A stretch of 64,000 bases of DNA. It comes from CAZAPO01 sp044841755. Lineage in GTDB: Bacteria; Bacteroidota; Bacteroidia; Flavobacteriales; Flavobacteriaceae. Position 1 is the stretch's first letter; the number at the start of each line of letters is the position of its first letter. Where the stretch lies: positions 1 to 64,000 of the forward strand of contig JAXOFM010000005.1 of NCBI GenBank assembly GCA_044841755.1, in the 5' to 3' direction. Both the position numbers and the translations under genes were made by a program. The notes beneath the pieces were generated by a model. That model was not told where the DNA came from and ran no database searches. It worked only from the letters and a program-made list of their open reading frames with translations. Shown piece after piece: positions 8,362 through 16,693 of the stretch.

Positions 8362-8901
8362 TTATTTATTTATCAAGTAAACTGAATCTTCACCATCGTT
8401 CTCCATCCAATTCACTTTTACTTTTTCTTCATTAATAGCATCTACTTGCCTGCCTCTATAATCTGGCTGTATTGGTAAATGCCTACTGAATCTTCTATCT
8501 ATCAACGTTAAAAGTTCAATCTCATCAGGTCTTCCAAAAGATTGTATAGCCGTTAATGCAGCTCTAATACTTCTTCCTGTATAAAGTACATCATCAATAA
8601 ATACCACTTTTTTATTTTCAACTACAAAATCAATTTCAGTAGTATTTGCCTCCAATGGTTTCTCTCCTCTTCTAAAATCGTCTCTAAAAAAGGTAATATC
8701 TAAATGCCCTAATTGAACATTCTTGATCTTATATTCTTCTTTAAGCATTTTACATAAACGCTCTGCAAGAAATTTTCCTCTTGGTTGAATACCTACTAAA
8801 ACTGTATTAGAAAAGTCGTTATGATTTTCAATGAGTTGACAAGCCAATCGGTGAAGAATGATGTTTACCTCTTTTGAATTAAGTAAAACTTTTTGACTCA
8901 T
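8362..8901 (-). CDS. pyrR: Bifunctional pyr regulator / uracil phosphoribosyltransferase PyrR
   Basis: A 179-residue phosphoribosyltransferase. The PRPP-binding loop VVFIDDVLYTGRS is at residues 99-111, preceded by VGIQPRGKFLAERL, and followed by LLTLIDRRFSRHLPIQPDYRGRQV, which is typical of PyrR. In Bacillus PyrR binds the pyr mRNA leader and also converts uracil to UMP. Here the inferred promoter (8927-8934) leaves only about 20 nt of leader and no attenuator hairpins, so salvage activity or a different mode of control is more likely. Confidence 0.93.
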   Translation of the reverse strand: MSQKVLLNSKEVNIILHRLACQLIENHNDFSNTVLVGIQPRGKFLAERLCKMLKEEYKIKNVQLGHLDITFFRDDFRRGEKPLEANTTEIDFVVENKKVVFIDDVLYTGRSIRAALTAIQSFGRPDEIELLTLIDRRFSRHLPIQPDYRGRQVDAINEEKVKVNWMENDGEDSVYLINK

Positions 8902-8926
8902 AAACTTTCCAAACGTATCTGGAGGG

Positions 8927-8934
8927 CAAAGTTA
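8927..8934 (-). promoter_or_regulatory. Promoter -7 element for pyrR-pyrB
   Basis: On the minus strand TAACTTTG matches the Bacteroidota TAnnTTTG element exactly. No clear TTG is present at the -33 spacing. Transcription would start near 8921, about 20 nt before the pyrR ATG. Confidence 0.5.
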
Positions 8935-8980
8935 ATGCAAAATTTGAAAAGAAAAAGCTATCTGCCTTATATTATAAATA

Positions 8981-9010
8981 AAAAAGCCTCCCAAATTGGA
9001 AGGCTTTTTG
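8981..9010 (-). terminator. Terminator after rpsA
   Basis: AAAAAGCCTCC and GGAAGGCTTTTT form a near-perfect hairpin around AAATT. Read on the minus strand it is followed by T residues. It separates rpsA from the pyrR operon. Confidence 0.85.
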
Positions 9011-9029
9011 TGTGAATTTAATGAAAGGA

Positions 9030-10865
9030 TTAAGATTTTCCGTCCATTTTATCTTTAAGTGCTTGTAAAGCATCATTAGCATCACCTAAAGTTGGCTTAG
9101 CTTCAGCTGCTACAGCTGCAGCTTTCTTAGCTGCTGCCTTTACAATTTTTGCCTCTTCTGCTCTAAATACAGCAGTATGAGAAGCAACTACACGTTTGAA
9201 TTCTTTATTGAACTCAATGATCTTGAATTCTGCTTCTTCTCCTTTTTTAAGTTTCTTTCCGTCTTCTTTTTCTAAGTGACGAGAAGGAATGAAAGCAGTA
9301 ATATCATCATTAAACTTAACTGTAGCACCTTTGTCAACTATTTCTTCAATAGCTCCATTATGCGTACTGTTTAATGCAAATTCAGTCTCATACTTGTCCC
9401 AAGGGTTTTCAGTAGTTTGCTTGTGACCTAAGCTTAATTTACGTCCTTCAACGTCAAGCTCAAGTACTAATACATCTAACTTATCACCTACAACACAGAA
9501 CTCACTTGGATGCTTGATTTTCTTAGTCCAAGATAGATCAGAGATGTAAATTAATCCGTCAATACCTTCTTCTAATTCAACAAATACACCAAAGTTTGTA
9601 AAGTTACGTACAATACCTGTATGTTTAGATCCTACAGGATACTTAGTAGTAATGTCAGTCCATGGGTCTGGAGTTAATTGCTTAATACCAAGAGACATTT
9701 TACGATCTTCTCTATCTAAAGTTAAGATTTGAGCTTCAATCTCATCACCTACAGCTACAAAATCTTGAGCTGAACGTAAGTGCGTTGACCAAGACATTTC
9801 AGATACGTGAATTAGTCCTTCAACACCTTCAGCAACTTCGATAAATGCACCGTAATCTGCAATTACAACTACTTTACCTTTTACTTTGTCACCAACTTTA
9901 ACTTCTTCACCTAAAGCATCCCAAGGGTGCTTGCTCAATTGCTTAAGACCTAACTGAATTCTTGACTTGTTCTCATCAAAATCAAGGATTACAACGTTTA
10001 GTTTCTCATCTAACTCAACAACCTCACTTGGGTGGTTGATTCTAGACCAAGAAAGGTCAGTAATATGAACTAATCCGTCAACTCCTCCAAGATCCATGAA
10101 TACACCGTAAGAAGTAATATTCTTAACAGTACCTTCTAATACTTGACCTTTTTCTAATTGACCAATAATTTCTTTCTTTTGCTCTTCAATATCAGCCTCA
10201 ATAAGTGCTTTATGAGATACAACAACATTCTTGAATTCGTGGTTGATCTTCACAACCTTGAATTCCATAGTTTTGTTTACGTACTGATCGTAGTCTCTAA
10301 TTGGCTTAACATCAATTTGAGATCCTGGTAAGAACGCCTCAATACCAAATACGTCAACGATCATACCTCCTTTAGTTCTGCACTTAACAAAACCATTTAC
10401 TATTTCTCCAGAATCGTGAGCAGCATTTACTCTATCCCAAGCTTTAATTACTCTAGCTTTACGGTGAGATAATACTAATTGTCCTGTAGCATCTTCACGC
10501 ACATCAATTAATACTTCTACTTTATCTCCTACAGCAAGATTAGGATTGTAACGGAACTCATTTAAAGAGATTACACCTTCAGATTTTGCGTTGATGTCAA
10601 TAATTGCATCACGATCTGTCATGTGTACTACAACACCTTCAACAACTTCGTCATCTAAAGTGTCTACAAAGTTCTCTGCTACCAATTTTTCGAACTCTTC
10701 TAATTTAGAATCTTCAACAGGGTCAATTCCTTCTTCGTAATTGTGCCAATCAAAGTCTTTTAAAAATTGTTCTGGATTTGTTTGAGCCTCAGAAGCTTGA
10801 GGAGCCTCAACAGTTGTAGCTTCTGTAGTTTGAGCTTCAACTTGTTCTTGTTTTTTTTCAGCCAT
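9030..10865 (-). CDS. rpsA: 30S ribosomal protein S1
   Basis: A 611-residue protein with six S1 (OB-fold) RNA-binding domains, beginning at about residues 78, 155, 240, 325, 412 and 500. Domains 3-5 are the most canonical (GVFMDLGGVDGLVHITDLSW, GAFIEVAEGVEGLIHVSEMSW and GVFVELEEGIDGLIYISDLSW). S1 unfolds mRNA on the 30S subunit, which matters in Bacteroidota, where Shine-Dalgarno pairing is little used. The acidic N-terminal and Ala/Lys-rich C-terminal tails are typical of the phylum. It has its own promoter and a structured leader upstream. Confidence 0.97.
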   Translation of the reverse strand: MAEKKQEQVEAQTTEATTVEAPQASEAQTNPEQFLKDFDWHNYEEGIDPVEDSKLEEFEKLVAENFVDTLDDEVVEGVVVHMTDRDAIIDINAKSEGVISLNEFRYNPNLAVGDKVEVLIDVREDATGQLVLSHRKARVIKAWDRVNAAHDSGEIVNGFVKCRTKGGMIVDVFGIEAFLPGSQIDVKPIRDYDQYVNKTMEFKVVKINHEFKNVVVSHKALIEADIEEQKKEIIGQLEKGQVLEGTVKNITSYGVFMDLGGVDGLVHITDLSWSRINHPSEVVELDEKLNVVILDFDENKSRIQLGLKQLSKHPWDALGEEVKVGDKVKGKVVVIADYGAFIEVAEGVEGLIHVSEMSWSTHLRSAQDFVAVGDEIEAQILTLDREDRKMSLGIKQLTPDPWTDITTKYPVGSKHTGIVRNFTNFGVFVELEEGIDGLIYISDLSWTKKIKHPSEFCVVGDKLDVLVLELDVEGRKLSLGHKQTTENPWDKYETEFALNSTHNGAIEEIVDKGATVKFNDDITAFIPSRHLEKEDGKKLKKGEEAEFKIIEFNKEFKRVVASHTAVFRAEEAKIVKAAAKKAAAVAAEAKPTLGDANDALQALKDKMDGKS

Positions 10866-10883
10866 TGCTGATTAAAATTTGTA

Positions 10884-10990
10884 TTCTGTGTATCTCGGAA
10901 GAATTAAGCAATTACACACAGAAGTGTTTTAAACTTTTATAATTTTTCCTTTTATCTCTCCGATTCGTCGCTAAAAGGAGTGCAAAAGTA
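10884..10990 (-). promoter_or_regulatory. rpsA promoter and structured 5' leader
   Basis: On the minus strand TACTTTTG (10990-10983) matches TAnnTTTG. Starting where transcription should begin is CCTTTTA (10978-10972), which can pair with TAAAAGG (10954-10948) across a 17-nt loop. A second hairpin pairs TTCTGTGT (10923-10916) with ACACAGAA (10891-10884). The leader is about 110 nt. Ribosomal protein leaders are often binding sites for autoregulation; that role here is inference. Confidence 0.5.
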
Positions 10991-11062
10991 AACATTATTA
11001 ATAGAATTGCCTAATTTATTTGAAAATGAATTTTAAGAATTAAAATACTGATAATGAAATAA

Positions 11063-11758
11063 CTATTCTTGACTTTCTAGAGTCATTCTAACCAAATTCA
11101 TGATCTTGTCAAATTGCTCTTCTAAAGTCATGTTGGAATTATCAAATTCAATAGCATCATCAGCTTTCATTAATGGTGAATCCTCACGATTAGAGTCTAT
11201 ATAATCACGCTCTTGTACATTGCATAATACTTCTTCGTAATTAACTTCATCTCCTCTTTGAACAAGTTCGTCATAACGCCTTTGCGCTCGAATTTCAGCT
11301 GATGCTGTCATAAATAGTTTTAATTCGGCTTCTGGAAACACTACAGTACCAATATCACGACCATCCATAACAATACCCTTACCTTCACCCATTTTTTGCT
11401 GCTGTTTCACCAACTGATAGCGCACTTCAGGAACTGCTGAAACAGTACTTACTAAACCTGAAACTTCCATAGTTCTAATTGGTTTCTCAACATTAATACC
11501 ATTTAAATAGATTTCTGAAAACCCTAGTTCCGGATTGAACTCAAACTCTAAATGTATCTTATCAAGCTGCATTACAAAGTCATTCACTTCAAAATTATCA
11601 GCAGTGATGAAATCATTCTGGATTGCATATAGCGTCACTGCTCTATACATAGCTCCTGTATCAACGTATATATAACCAAGCTCTTTGGCTAATTGTTTTG
11701 CAATGGTACTCTTTCCTGTAGAAGAATGTCCGTCGATAGCTATCGTAATATTCTGCAT
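11063..11758 (-). CDS. cmk: (d)CMP kinase
   Basis: A 231-residue nucleoside monophosphate kinase that phosphorylates CMP and dCMP with ATP. The P-loop GHSSTGKST is at residues 10-18, the CMP-binding segment VDTGAMYRAVTLYA follows, and the motif MDGRDIGTVVFP is near 130; AQRRYDEL is in the lid region. Its ATG shares one base with the porQ stop codon, giving translational coupling to porQ. Cmk next to S1 (rpsA) is a widely conserved arrangement. Confidence 0.96.
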   Translation of the reverse strand: MQNITIAIDGHSSTGKSTIAKQLAKELGYIYVDTGAMYRAVTLYAIQNDFITADNFEVNDFVMQLDKIHLEFEFNPELGFSEIYLNGINVEKPIRTMEVSGLVSTVSAVPEVRYQLVKQQQKMGEGKGIVMDGRDIGTVVFPEAELKLFMTASAEIRAQRRYDELVQRGDEVNYEEVLCNVQERDYIDSNREDSPLMKADDAIEFDNSNMTLEEQFDKIMNLVRMTLESQE

Positions 11759-12780
11759 TATTGTAAATCTATTTGCAAGCCAAAAAAGCTTGAGTTGGAT
11801 GCACTTGTATATCGAGCATGCGAATAACTAAATCGCATTTTGTTTAATTTTATTCCTATTCCGAAAGACAGACCAGAAAAGTTTCGCTGATCCAAAATAC
11901 GTAATTCTTCAGCTCTTCTAAAACTATAACCCAAGCGTATATTAAAACCGCGTTCAGGGAACAATTCCGCACCAAGAATTAAATGTCTAAAAGCATTATT
12001 AAAGAAGCTTACTTTTTCTTCTGCTTGATTTCCATCCAAATCACTTGTAGCTCTTGCAGGATTTGGTCTTCCTATTGGCCATTCTTGAAGGTTCTCTAAT
12101 GTTACATGCCAGCGTATTGGAACGTGTTGCAATTTTTGAGACATCCCGAAATCAATTTCAAAAGGCAATGGCTCATTTAAACCAGCGTAAGTAGTTATTT
12201 GGCTACCTATATTTCTTACTGCAATGGCTGCATTAAAATCAATGTCGTCATTAATATAAATCAAACCTAAATCAACTGCTGTTCCTAAGGAGCTATATTG
12301 CTCTAGTTTTGAAGTAATGATTTTTAAGTTTCCTCCAATATAAAAGTTTGAATATCCAATTTGAGTTGCATAACCCACTGACAGCGCTGTTTCACTTCCT
12401 GAAAAACTTCCGGTGGAATTACCATTTTCATCATAACCATCAAAATTTCCATAATTGATATAAGTGATTCCTGCATGAATAGTTTGCGTTCGTCTATCAA
12501 TAGTATACGCATAAGCAGCTGTTCCGTAACCTATTCCTCCCAGGTAACTAGAATAATTCAAAGCCAGCTGGTTATCCATTTCAACATTTATAGTTGCTGG
12601 ATTATAGAGAGCCTGTGTTACATCAAAATCTACATTGGTTAACACTTTACCACCTAAAGCGGCTTGACGAGGTGAAGAAACCAGATTTAAAAATTGATAA
12701 GTAGATTCACCACCAACTTGAGCAGATGTCAAGCTAACACAAAATAATAGCGTTAATACAGTAGTAATAGTTCTTATCAT
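11758..12780 (-). CDS. porQ: Type IX secretion system protein PorQ
   Basis: A 340-residue outer-membrane protein with a signal peptide ending TSAQ. The opening QVGGESTYQFLNLVSSPRQAALGGK and the later AYAYTIDRRTQTIHAGITYINYGNFDGYDENGN are the conserved PorQ pattern, followed by barrel strands ending in FFGLQIDLQ. PorQ belongs to the outer-membrane attachment complex that also includes PorU, PorV and PorZ; those are not in the window. It is the first gene of porQ-cmk. Confidence 0.93.
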   Translation of the reverse strand: MIRTITTVLTLLFCVSLTSAQVGGESTYQFLNLVSSPRQAALGGKVLTNVDFDVTQALYNPATINVEMDNQLALNYSSYLGGIGYGTAAYAYTIDRRTQTIHAGITYINYGNFDGYDENGNSTGSFSGSETALSVGYATQIGYSNFYIGGNLKIITSKLEQYSSLGTAVDLGLIYINDDIDFNAAIAVRNIGSQITTYAGLNEPLPFEIDFGMSQKLQHVPIRWHVTLENLQEWPIGRPNPARATSDLDGNQAEEKVSFFNNAFRHLILGAELFPERGFNIRLGYSFRRAEELRILDQRNFSGLSFGIGIKLNKMRFSYSHARYTSASNSSFFGLQIDLQ

Positions 12781-12840
12781 AAAGAGACAAAGTAACTAAA
12801 TCTAATAACGATGGGCAAAGGGTTTTATTTTTAATTCTTA

Positions 12841-12868
12841 TTAAAAAAGCCTCGACTAATCGAGGCTT
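12841..12868 (-). terminator. Terminator of lon
   Basis: AAGCCTCG (12847-12854), loop ACTAAT, CGAGGCTT (12861-12868); on the minus strand the hairpin is followed by a T-run (the A-run at 12843-12848). Confidence 0.88.
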
Positions 12869-12873
12869 AAATT

Positions 12874-15324
12874 TTATAACTTCTTTGCGTTTTTTACTTT
12901 CTGTTTGGTTACGGCTACATCTATAACCTCACTCATATCTGATACGTAATGAAAAGTTAGTCCTTTTAAATAGTCTTCCTTGATCTCTTCAATATCTTTT
13001 CTGTTATCCTCACAGAGCAGTATTTCTTTGATCTTAGCTCTTTTAGCTGCTAAAATCTTTTCCTTAATTCCACCAACTGGAAGTACTTTACCACGTAATG
13101 TAATCTCTCCTGTCATTGCTAAGCTTTTCTTAACCTTTCTTTGGGTGAATAAAGAAACTAAAGAAGTAAGCATAGTTACACCAGCACTAGGACCATCTTT
13201 TGGTGTTGCACCTTCTGGTACATGAATATGAACATTGTATTTATCAAAAACTTCAGAGTTGATACCATACGCTTCAGCGTTGGCTTTGATATATTCCATA
13301 GCAATGGTAGCTGACTCTTTCATAACCTTTCCTAAGTTTCCTGTTATGGTTAGGCTACCCTTTCCTTTTGATAGAATTGATTCAATAAAAAGAATATCTC
13401 CTCCTACTCTAGTCCAAGCTAAACCTGTGACCACTCCCGCTACATTATTATTCTCATATTTATCACGCTCTAATCTAGGAAATCCAAGTACATCAGTAAC
13501 ATCATCATTTGTAACTGTGATATTATAGTTCTCCTCCATTGCAATATTCTTAGCAGCATGACGCACCATTTTCGCTATTTGCTTTTCTAAACCTCTAACT
13601 CCAGATTCACGTGTATAACCTTCAACAATCTTCTCTAATTGTCGTTTACCTATCTTAAGATTATCCTTAGTCAAACCATGTTCTTTTAATTGCTTTGGAA
13701 GTAAGTGACGCTTTCCTATCTCTACCTTCTCTTCTATAGTGTAACCAGAAACATTAATAACCTCCATTCTATCTAACAGTGCTGGCTGAATGGTAGCTAA
13801 ACTATTTGAAGTAGCTATAAACATAACTTTAGAAAGGTCGTATCCCATTTCAAGGAAGTTGTCATAGAACTCAGAGTTTTGCTCTGGATCCAACACCTCT
13901 AACATCGCAGAAGATGGATCACCTTGATGTGAATTAGACAATTTATCTATTTCGTCTAACACAAAAACAGGATTTGAAGTTTTTGCTTTCTTTATATTTT
14001 GCAGAATTCTACCTGGCATCGCACCAATATAAGTCTTACGATGTCCTCTAATTTCAGCTTCATCTCTTAAACCACCTAATGACATGCGCACATATTCTCT
14101 ACCTAAAGCCTCTGCAATAGATTTCCCAAGAGAAGTTTTACCAACTCCTGGAGGCCCATATAAACAAAGAATAGGAGATTTCATATCATTTCTCAACTTT
14201 AAAACAGCCAAGTATTCTATGATACGCTTCTTAACATCATCAAGTCCATAGTGGTCTCTATCCAATATCTTTTTTGCTCTTTTTAGATCGAAATTATCTT
14301 GACTGAATTCATTCCATGGCAATTCAAGGAAAAGATCTAAATAGTTTCGCTGAATAGAATACTCAGCTACTTGAGGATTCATGCGTTGCATTTTACCAAG
14401 TTCCTTATCAAAATGCTTCGCAATTTTTTCATCCCATTGCTTTTCTTTGGCTCTAGAACGCATTTCTTCAACTTCCTCTTCATAACTAACACCACCAAGC
14501 TCTTCTTGAATAGTTTTCATTTGCTGATGCAAGAAATACTCACGTTGCTGTTGGTTCATATCACTTTGCACCTTAGACTGGATATCATTTCTAAGCTCTA
14601 GCTTTTGAAACTCAACATTCATGAACTTTAAAGTTTCTAAAGCTCTTTTATGCAAATCGTTTATCTCTAATAACTCCTGCTTTTCCTTAACAGAAAGATT
14701 CATATTAGAGCCCACAAAATTTATCAAGAATGAATTGCTCTCAATGTTTTTTATGGCAAATGAGGCCTCGCTAGGAATATTTGGACTCTCCTTAATGATT
14801 TGAACGGCTAAATCCTTAATAGAATCAATAATGGCATTAAATTCCTTATTTTCTGAAGTTGGATTGGTCTGAGGTAAATCTCTAACCGTTGCATTCATAT
14901 AAGGTTCCTCTGTAATTACTTGGGCCACATTAAACCTCTTTTTTCCTTGAATAATTACTGTTGTATTTCCATCTGGCATCTTTAGCACACGTAAAATTCG
15001 TGCAACTGTTCCCGTACTGTAAATATCCTTTGCACTCGGGTTTTCAACTAACTCATCTTTTTGTGCTACAACCCCAATAACCTTACTTCCTTTATTAGCA
15101 TCATCTATAAGCTTAATAGATTTATCTCGTCCAGCTGTGATTGGTATCACAACACCAGGGAACAAAACAGTATTGCGTAATGATAAAATAGGTAGTGTTT
15201 CGGGTAATGCTTCATTATTAATTTCAATCTCATCTTCTGTTGTCATTAATGGAATTAATTCAGCATTTTCATCAAAATCCTGAAATGACAAACTGTCAAG
15301 ACTTGTAAATTTAGACTTCGCCAT
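12874..15324 (-). CDS. lon: ATP-dependent endopeptidase La (Lon)
   Basis: An 816-residue cytosolic AAA+ protease that degrades misfolded and regulatory proteins. The LON N-terminal domain spans about 40-235, a coiled-coil linker follows, Walker A GPPGVGKTS is at 390-398 with Walker B VFVLDEIDKL, and the C-terminal serine protease domain has catalytic Ser713 in KDGPSAG and Lys756 in GGIKEKI. All key residues are intact. It is transcribed alone, divergently from the ECF sigma operon. Confidence 0.98.
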   Translation of the reverse strand: MAKSKFTSLDSLSFQDFDENAELIPLMTTEDEIEINNEALPETLPILSLRNTVLFPGVVIPITAGRDKSIKLIDDANKGSKVIGVVAQKDELVENPSAKDIYSTGTVARILRVLKMPDGNTTVIIQGKKRFNVAQVITEEPYMNATVRDLPQTNPTSENKEFNAIIDSIKDLAVQIIKESPNIPSEASFAIKNIESNSFLINFVGSNMNLSVKEKQELLEINDLHKRALETLKFMNVEFQKLELRNDIQSKVQSDMNQQQREYFLHQQMKTIQEELGGVSYEEEVEEMRSRAKEKQWDEKIAKHFDKELGKMQRMNPQVAEYSIQRNYLDLFLELPWNEFSQDNFDLKRAKKILDRDHYGLDDVKKRIIEYLAVLKLRNDMKSPILCLYGPPGVGKTSLGKSIAEALGREYVRMSLGGLRDEAEIRGHRKTYIGAMPGRILQNIKKAKTSNPVFVLDEIDKLSNSHQGDPSSAMLEVLDPEQNSEFYDNFLEMGYDLSKVMFIATSNSLATIQPALLDRMEVINVSGYTIEEKVEIGKRHLLPKQLKEHGLTKDNLKIGKRQLEKIVEGYTRESGVRGLEKQIAKMVRHAAKNIAMEENYNITVTNDDVTDVLGFPRLERDKYENNNVAGVVTGLAWTRVGGDILFIESILSKGKGSLTITGNLGKVMKESATIAMEYIKANAEAYGINSEVFDKYNVHIHVPEGATPKDGPSAGVTMLTSLVSLFTQRKVKKSLAMTGEITLRGKVLPVGGIKEKILAAKRAKIKEILLCEDNRKDIEEIKEDYLKGLTFHYVSDMSEVIDVAVTKQKVKNAKKL

Positions 15325-15338
15325 AGTATTTTTAGGTC

Positions 15339-15359
15339 ATTCTGTCATTAAAACAGAAT
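15339..15359. promoter_or_regulatory. Inverted repeat just upstream of lon
   Basis: ATTCTGT (15339-15345), 7-nt spacer, ACAGAAT (15353-15359), lying 14 bp before the lon ATG. It could be an operator or a leader hairpin. It does not match the HrcA CIRCE sequence. Confidence 0.4.
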
Positions 15360-15556
15360 ATATTTTCTTTTCAAATTATTTCAAAAATCATTCATCGTGC
15401 TTAAAATCCAAGTATATACAAGGTTTTTAGTACTTTTATTACGCATTTAAGTTCAATTGTTGTGCCATATCAAGGTAAGCTTTCTTAAATAAAACTGAAC
15501 TTTTTTTATTTAAACTGTAACACTCGCTTTATATTATACTCTTTCATGTAAACAAT

Positions 15557-16120
15557 TTGTTTTTGTCGCTAACCAATCAAAATATCGAACAGCTAGTTGA
15601 GCTTTGTAAAACTGGTCACCAAAGTGCGCAATTGGAATTATATAACAGGTATTACAAAGCTATGTACAATACGGCATTAAGAATTGTAAAAGACAGTTTT
15701 GAAGCCGAAGATATCATGCAAGACTCGTTTTTAACAGCTTTTACTAAGCTTAACAGTCTCAAAGATACAGTGACCTTTGGTTCATGGTTAAAACGAATTG
15801 TTATAAATAACAGTATTTACCATTATAAAAAAAGTGCTAAATACAGCGAAGTTCCTTTAGATAATGTGATTTACAAAGTTGAGGACAATGGTATAGAGAG
15901 TGAACATGAGTTTACCAGTTTAAAAGCTAAACAAATATTGGAGACCATGAAAACACTCAAAGATAATTACAGAGTAAGCTTAACACTCCACCTAATTGAA
16001 GGATACGATTATGAGGAGATTAGTAAAATCTTAAATATTTCTTACGCCAATTGCCGAACAACTATCTCACGTGCTAAGGAGAGTTTAAGACAAAAACTTC
16101 AGCCTTTAGCTGAATATTAA
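15557..16120 (+). CDS. RNA polymerase ECF-type sigma factor
   Basis: A sigma-70 family protein of about 186 residues. Region 2 runs from about 15 to 80 (LYNRYYKAMYNTALRIVKDSFEAEDIMQDSFLTAF) and region 4 from about 125 to 180 (YRVSLTLHLIEGYDYEEISKILNISYANCRTTISRAKESLRQ). No ATG precedes region 2: the frame opens at TTG 15557, with a second TTG at 15563 that would give SLTNQNIEQ. One of these TTG codons must be the start, since the first ATG would remove part of region 2. It heads a four-gene operon and probably activates it. Confidence 0.88.
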   Translation: MFLSLTNQNIEQLVELCKTGHQSAQLELYNRYYKAMYNTALRIVKDSFEAEDIMQDSFLTAFTKLNSLKDTVTFGSWLKRIVINNSIYHYKKSAKYSEVPLDNVIYKVEDNGIESEHEFTSLKAKQILETMKTLKDNYRVSLTLHLIEGYDYEEISKILNISYANCRTTISRAKESLRQKLQPLAEY

Positions 16121-16132
16121 AACACGACAGTT

Positions 16133-16693
16133 ATGAGTAAAACTACTTTAGATGAAGCATTTAAAAAGCTAGAAGGACAGTTTGATTTAGAAAATCCATC
16201 TGCTGGGCATCAGCAAAGGTTTCTAGATAAATTGAATAACCAAAATAAGGTTTCTCAAAACAGAAAAAAGGTATTTAGGTTATGGAGGCCATTGGCTGGT
16301 ATTGCTGCATCTTTAGCCTTAATTATCTCTGTGCTTACAGGTGTTCAAAATAGTAATAGCACTAAAGAACTTGCTAGTATTTCACCTGAAATGGCCAGTA
16401 CACAAGAATTTTTTACTACTGCGATAGCTAACGAATTAGTAAAATTAAATAGTGAAGAAAACCCTGAATATCAAGATTTAATTGTTGATACCATGTTTCA
16501 AATAAAGATACTTGAAGGAGATTATGAGCTATTAAAAACGGACCTAAGGGAAAGTGGAGATGACCAGCGTGTTATTTATGCAATGATCGCCAACTTTCAA
16601 AGTAGAATAGACCTATTACAAAATGTTGTAGAACAAATAGACAATTTAAAACAAGATAAATTAGAAGATAATGAAAACAGCTCTACATTATAG
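16133..16693 (+). CDS. Single-pass membrane protein, candidate anti-sigma factor
   Basis: A 186-residue protein with a charged N-terminal region (about 1-55, SKTTLDEAFKKLEGQFDLENPSAGHQQRF), one transmembrane helix at about 58-77 (AGIAASLALIISVLTGV) and a C-terminal region rich in helix formers. Position 12 bp after an ECF sigma gene and the N-in, single-pass layout suggest an anti-sigma factor. There is no zinc-binding HxxxCxxC motif, so it is not a ZAS-type anti-sigma. Its 3' end overlaps the next gene by 23 bases. Confidence 0.65.
   Translation: MSKTTLDEAFKKLEGQFDLENPSAGHQQRFLDKLNNQNKVSQNRKKVFRLWRPLAGIAASLALIISVLTGVQNSNSTKELASISPEMASTQEFFTTAIANELVKLNSEENPEYQDLIVDTMFQIKILEGDYELLKTDLRESGDDQRVIYAMIANFQSRIDLLQNVVEQIDNLKQDKLEDNENSSTL

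Noticed and set aside
13235..13528. 97-residue frame opposite lon
   Set aside because: Lies within the conserved protease domain coding region on the other strand and has no known motif.
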